A stretch of 27,631 nucleotides of DNA. Origin: a virus. Position numbers and translations under genes: made by a program. A model generated the notes under the pieces. The model saw only the letters and a program-made list of their open reading frames with translations, was not told the DNA's origin and ran no database searches. This document shows, piece by piece, positions 24,641 to 27,631 of the stretch; position 1 is the first letter of the stretch, and the number at the start of each line of letters is the position of its first letter. The stretch is taken from positions 1 to 27,631 of the IMG/VR virus record IMGVR_UViG_3300020180_000104; one strand, given 5' to 3'.

Positions 24641-26094
24641 CCCGACCCCCCGAGCAGCGAGCACCGAGAATGATTGCACGGAGCATCGCTCATTACCTGA
24701 GTGGCGCAGTCCGCGCGGTCAGGAGACTCGTGCCCGCGAGCAACGTAATCATCTTTTTTCTCCAACACCAACTTGCCTTTGGCGTCTGTGAAGTACAGCC
24801 TAGTTGCTAGTTGGGTCAGCAGCATTTGATCCTTCGGCAAGTGGACGCGGGGAAGCCCGCCGCACACCCTATGGTATCTGACTTTGCTCCTCAAGCTGAA
24901 CCAAGCCTCTGCATCCCGTTGCTTGTATTGTGGGGAAACTGCGGAGGTGTTGTGGCTGCTCCACTCGAAAACGTTCTTGCCGGCCTCATAGAAGAGGCCA
25001 ACTACCCCCTGCCCCATGCCCGCCACGTCGGGGACGTACAGAGTCTCTTTGTTGTTCCAGCCCGCCCGTGCCTGCATGGCCATCGCCAGCCTCGCAGTCT
25101 CGGTCGGCTCTTGATGGGGAAACCTCTGCGTCTCCACGATGGCCTCGCCTCGGCGGCGCATGTTCACCGACTCATCCCCGCCGAACCGAGCGAAGTCGGT
25201 GGCTATCTGCTTGGCAATACCTCCGTCGAGGGGCCTGTCACTGGACGCGCACCGCAGTAAATCGCCGTCATCCCCGCAGCAATCCATCAACTCTTCCATA
25301 GAAAAAACGCAATTAGGGTCTGTGAGGGGAAACTCTCCGAGCACACGGACCCGATATACGTCGCTGTCTCTACCAAACTCGTTCTCTGTGTCTTTGTTTC
25401 GGTCAGGGTGGACGATGTTTGGATAGTATTTCGCTGTGTCCTCAGCGTTGAAATGCAGCTTTTTCCATCGGGAATTATCGAAGCCGTAGAACGAATCGAA
25501 AAACTCGCTGTCTCTAGTGTTGGGATTTCCAATTAAGAGCAGGAGAGCCCCTTGGGGGTGGTTGGACAGAGTGTTCTTGTATTGCGTGATGATCTCACGA
25601 GAAACACCCGATGCCTCCTCGACAATGATGAACAGATTGGGGTTGTGATAGCCTTGAGCGTTCACATCCTTGGTGGCCGTGGCGAGCTGAATCCCCCAAT
25701 CCTTCTGCCCAAAACAGATTACGCGGCTGTCCGTCACTTCGATCTTGGATCGAATGGCAGGATGCGCCCTTTGGATCAGTTTGCGGAACTCGGCCAGCCA
25801 GACCCGCTGGCACTGCCGCATCGTCGGAGCTGTGACAATGCCGAGGGCTTGGTGGTCGCAAAAGACCCTCCAAGCTGCCGCGATGCAGGAAACGGTTGTC
25901 TTCCCAGGCCCCTGTCCGCTGCGAACGGTTATGCGGTTAGATCCCACACCAAAACGGGCATCTTGAACCGCCTGCAACAAACCGCACTGCTGATACGTCG
26001 GAGCGAACCGCAGGGCCTTGCAGAAGGCGAAAATGTTAGACCGTAATTGGGCGTATGCCGAGTTGAAGTCGGCTATCTGTCTCGCAGAAGGCAT
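24637..26094 (-). CDS. Terminase large subunit
   Basis: 485 residues. ATP-driven packaging motor and nuclease. Walker A is SGQGPGKT (59-66); Walker B-like LFIIVEEASG has E159-E160 after the hydrophobic strand; LIGNPN (187-192) fits the coupling motif. The nuclease domain has ATDFARFGGDE (D300), a YVPDVAGMGQGV stretch (D356) and the C-terminal HESPDRADCA (D459/D462), consistent with the RNase H-type metal-binding acidic residues. No small subunit is seen adjacent. ATG 26094 follows the upstream membrane gene by 7 bases; its ribosome-binding site is weak (GAAGG farther upstream). Confidence 0.93.
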   Translation of the reverse strand: MPSARQIADFNSAYAQLRSNIFAFCKALRFAPTYQQCGLLQAVQDARFGVGSNRITVRSGQGPGKTTVSCIAAAWRVFCDHQALGIVTAPTMRQCQRVWLAEFRKLIQRAHPAIRSKIEVTDSRVICFGQKDWGIQLATATKDVNAQGYHNPNLFIIVEEASGVSREIITQYKNTLSNHPQGALLLLIGNPNTRDSEFFDSFYGFDNSRWKKLHFNAEDTAKYYPNIVHPDRNKDTENEFGRDSDVYRVRVLGEFPLTDPNCVFSMEELMDCCGDDGDLLRCASSDRPLDGGIAKQIATDFARFGGDESVNMRRRGEAIVETQRFPHQEPTETARLAMAMQARAGWNNKETLYVPDVAGMGQGVVGLFYEAGKNVFEWSSHNTSAVSPQYKQRDAEAWFSLRSKVRYHRVCGGLPRVHLPKDQMLLTQLATRLYFTDAKGKLVLEKKDDYVARGHESPDRADCATQVMSDAPCNHSRCSLLGGSG

Positions 26095-26101
26095 GGGCTG
26101 C

Positions 26102-26557
26102 TCAAGCCTTCCGAGAGTCCTTGGAGCCTCGTTCAGCTTCCAAGACGGCCACCTTCGTTAACATCTGGCTGGTGAGATTCTGCGTTGTATTGTGGATATT
26201 GCAAAAGTCCATCACTCGCGCTTGAAGGCCGGAGATGGCTGCGATTACTACGTCGTGCTTGGCTGACAGCTCCTTCGAGCTGACACAAGTATCCGCAACG
26301 TGCCGCATGATGCGGCCTTCCATAGCCGCAACCTCGCCTTGTACACCTCGCACCGCTATCTCTAGGCCCCCTACATCCGAGCTCAGACGAGCAGATTCCA
26401 TGCGGACGTCTTTGCTCTCGGTCCTAACCCAACCAGCCAGGGCCCCAAAGACGGTCACGATCAAAAAACTCAGAGCGCCAAATGCGGCCCAAGAGATTGA
26501 AAAGCCGTTCTGATCCGATTTGGATGCTTCGATTTCCAAAAAGAGAGCTAACAACAT
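26102..26557 (-). CDS. Membrane protein with coiled coil, possible inner-membrane spanin
   Basis: 151 residues. One transmembrane segment (~24-44, WAAFGALSFLIVTVFGALAGW) is followed by a long charged, heptad-like stretch (~50-145), the layout of phage inner-membrane spanins (Rz-like) and of holin-associated proteins. ATG 26557 follows GAGGT. It sits between the lipoprotein gene and the terminase. Spanin identity is inferred from the membrane/coiled-coil layout and the neighbouring lipoprotein; no sequence motif is diagnostic, and a small-terminase or structural role cannot be ruled out. Confidence 0.6.
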   Translation of the reverse strand: MLLALFLEIEASKSDQNGFSISWAAFGALSFLIVTVFGALAGWVRTESKDVRMESARLSSDVGGLEIAVRGVQGEVAAMEGRIMRHVADTCVSSKELSAKHDVVIAAISGLQARVMDFCNIHNTTQNLTSQMLTKVAVLEAERGSKDSRKA

Positions 26558-26599
26558 GGCTATTACCTCATGAAATCGGTGGAGGCCCCTAAACCCGGA

Positions 26600-26857
26600 T
26601 CACTCCGGAGCTAACGCAGTGTCAACGGTTTCGTTGAGAAGCGACGAAGACCGGAGCGCCACCGACTTCTCGGTCCCTGAAAGGGTGGCGTCCTGATTGA
26701 CGTAGGCATCGTGGCGGGTCGTCACGGCCTTGACCAACGGCGAGATTGCCGAAGCGTCAACCGCCTGTTTGGGGGCGCAGGCCGCCCCTAAGAGACTGAG
26801 GATGGCTGAGGACAAGACGAGATGGGCGCGAGATCTGCGGAAAGTCGCTGGACGCAT
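26600..26857 (-). CDS. Small lipoprotein, possible outer-membrane spanin
   Basis: 85 residues. A basic N-terminus (MRPATFRRSR), a hydrophobic segment (HLVLSSAILSLL) and a lipobox LGAAC with Cys27 give a lipoprotein signal peptide; the mature part is short and soluble. This is the shape of the outer-membrane spanin (Rz1-like) in Gram-negative phages. ATG 26857 follows GGAG. Pairing with the membrane/coiled-coil gene next to it is inferred; the usual order (inner spanin first) is reversed here. Confidence 0.65.
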   Translation of the reverse strand: MRPATFRRSRAHLVLSSAILSLLGAACAPKQAVDASAISPLVKAVTTRHDAYVNQDATLSGTEKSVALRSSSLLNETVDTALAPE

Positions 26858-26870
26858 GTGTTACTCCGGA

Positions 26871-27131
26871 TTAGGGTGTGGGTTGTTGCGGCGTCACCAC
26901 TGTAGCAGATATCTGGTTTGTGGAAGATTGCTTTGCAAAACCTCTGCTCAGACTGTACGCGCCAACGCTTGTGCCCACCAACATCACCCCGAAGTCCTGC
27001 ATGGACTCCCGAGAGTGGTAGCACAAGATCAGTCCGATAGCGGCTCCCAAGAGCGACAGCCAAAACTCTGAGGTCTTAAACCCTCGATGGGTTGGTTCTT
27101 CCGAGCGGGGGCGGGGGTTGATCTGGTTCAC
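26871..27131 (-). CDS. Holin-like two-helix membrane protein
   Basis: About 86 residues from GTG 27131; AGGAAGG lies eight bases upstream of it, while GTG 27140 gives 89 residues but sits against that ribosome-binding site. Two hydrophobic segments are seen (FKTSEFWLSLLGAAIGLILC and FGVMLVGTSVGAYSLSRGF), joined by a short charged loop. The TSEFW start and the AYSLSRGFAK end are typical of small phage holins that open the inner membrane at lysis. No endolysin is found in the window. Confidence 0.6.
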   Translation of the reverse strand: MNQINPRPRSEEPTHRGFKTSEFWLSLLGAAIGLILCYHSRESMQDFGVMLVGTSVGAYSLSRGFAKQSSTNQISATVVTPQQPTP

Positions 27132-27144
27132 TTCCAGCACCTTC

Positions 27145-27631
27145 CTATCGATTTACGTCGATTTCAATGTTTATCATGTCAACAACGATTTTTCGGTTGG
27201 TGCTTCCTGCGCTCTTCACACCTCCGACAAATAAGCCGGTGGTTCGAGCCGGCCCTGTTGGGATGTTTGCCGTGATCGTCGCCACGATGGTATTGTCAAT
27301 CGTGAATTGCACGCTCGTGCCCGCGGCGTTCACGGAGATTTCGAACATGTGAAACCCCGTGTCCGCGGTGATGCCTGTGTTAGCAACAGTCTCGGTTGAG
27401 TTAGTTCGACAAACAGCCTCCCACCTGCCTGAGTTCACAGCATGTGTGTAGCGGAACGACACCATGTCTACGCCGTTACCCGTCGCCGCGTCGTTGAAGC
27501 CGACCCAGGCGGTGTATGTTTCCGTTGCGTCAGATAGGGTCTGTAGAAAGAGACAGGCTAGGAGTTGGTTTGGGTTCGTGCCGAACAAAAACGCCTGAGT
27601 GTTTTCGCTGAGCACGAGCCCTGCTCGGCCG
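27145..27631 (-). CDS. Tail fibre/appendage-like protein (N-terminus beyond window)
   Basis: The reading frame is open to the right-hand edge, so this is the C-terminal ~162 residues of a longer protein; a GTG at 27615 is internal to the open frame. The end is a beta-sandwich-like domain with RWEAVCRTNSTET, HMFEISVNAAGTSVQFTID and GLFVGGVKSAGS segments, recalling lectin/LamG-like domains at the ends of phage fibres. Receptor binding is inferred from this and from its place next to the lysis genes. It terminates at TAG 27145-27147. Confidence 0.65.
   Translation of the reverse strand, partial: GRAGLVLSENTQAFLFGTNPNQLLACLFLQTLSDATETYTAWVGFNDAATGNGVDMVSFRYTHAVNSGRWEAVCRTNSTETVANTGITADTGFHMFEISVNAAGTSVQFTIDNTIVATITANIPTGPARTTGLFVGGVKSAGSTNRKIVVDMINIEIDVNR

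Noticed and set aside
24640-24679. Longer zinc-ribbon frame from GTG 24679
   Set aside because: It would add 13 residues inside the terminase C-terminus; GTG 24640 overlaps the terminase stop as GTGA and is preceded by a G-rich run.

Overview
The window is a contiguous piece of a tailed double-stranded DNA phage genome with siphovirus morphology. I see no bacterial housekeeping genes, no integrase and no repressor. A long tape-measure gene, a lambda-type tail-assembly frameshift and a lambda-like tail-tip gene order (gpL-, gpK- and gpJ-like) indicate a long non-contractile tail. A short lipoprotein and a spanin-like protein point to a Gram-negative host. The DNA is GC-rich by eye (not computed). 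The host genus cannot be named from the sequence.

Layout. (1) 1-4089, plus strand, replication/recombination: the 3' part of a Gln/Pro-rich gene of unknown role, a hairpin terminator, a family A DNA polymerase with proofreading domain, a small basic protein and a RuvC-like Holliday-junction resolvase. (2) 4076-6118, minus strand: a two-gene island with the portal protein and a neck/tail-completion-like protein, convergent with the resolvase and divergent from the rest of the head genes. (3) 6201-8864, plus strand, head: an XkdF-like prohead protease with a probable in-frame nested scaffold, a gpD-like decoration protein and a gpE-like major capsid protein, closed by a terminator. (4) 8937-12309: connector and tail-completion candidates, major tail tube protein (followed by a terminator), and tail-assembly chaperones G and G-T joined by a -1 frameshift. 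(5) 12309-24352: tape measure, a large Cys-rich distal tail protein, a small metal-binding-like protein, a gpL-like Fe-S tail-tip protein, an NlpC/P60 (gpK-like) peptidase, a gpJ-like tail hub and a small tip protein. Most of these overlap their neighbours by 1-11 bases. A terminator follows at 24411-24440. (6) 27631-24422, minus strand: the C-terminus of a tail-fibre-like protein, a holin-like protein, a lipoprotein, a membrane/coiled-coil protein (possible spanin pair), the large terminase and a small zinc-ribbon protein.

The genes form a complete head-and-tail building set plus DNA packaging and part of replication and lysis. Not found in the window: small terminase, endolysin, lysogeny genes, tRNAs, CRISPR arrays or insertion sequences. 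The most interesting signals are the CCCTTTG frameshift site with a downstream GC stem, the candidate nested scaffold start, the inverted portal island, the Leu-type polymerase O-helix, and a run of very Cys-rich tail-tip proteins including a 17-Cys domain with a Kazal-like stretch.
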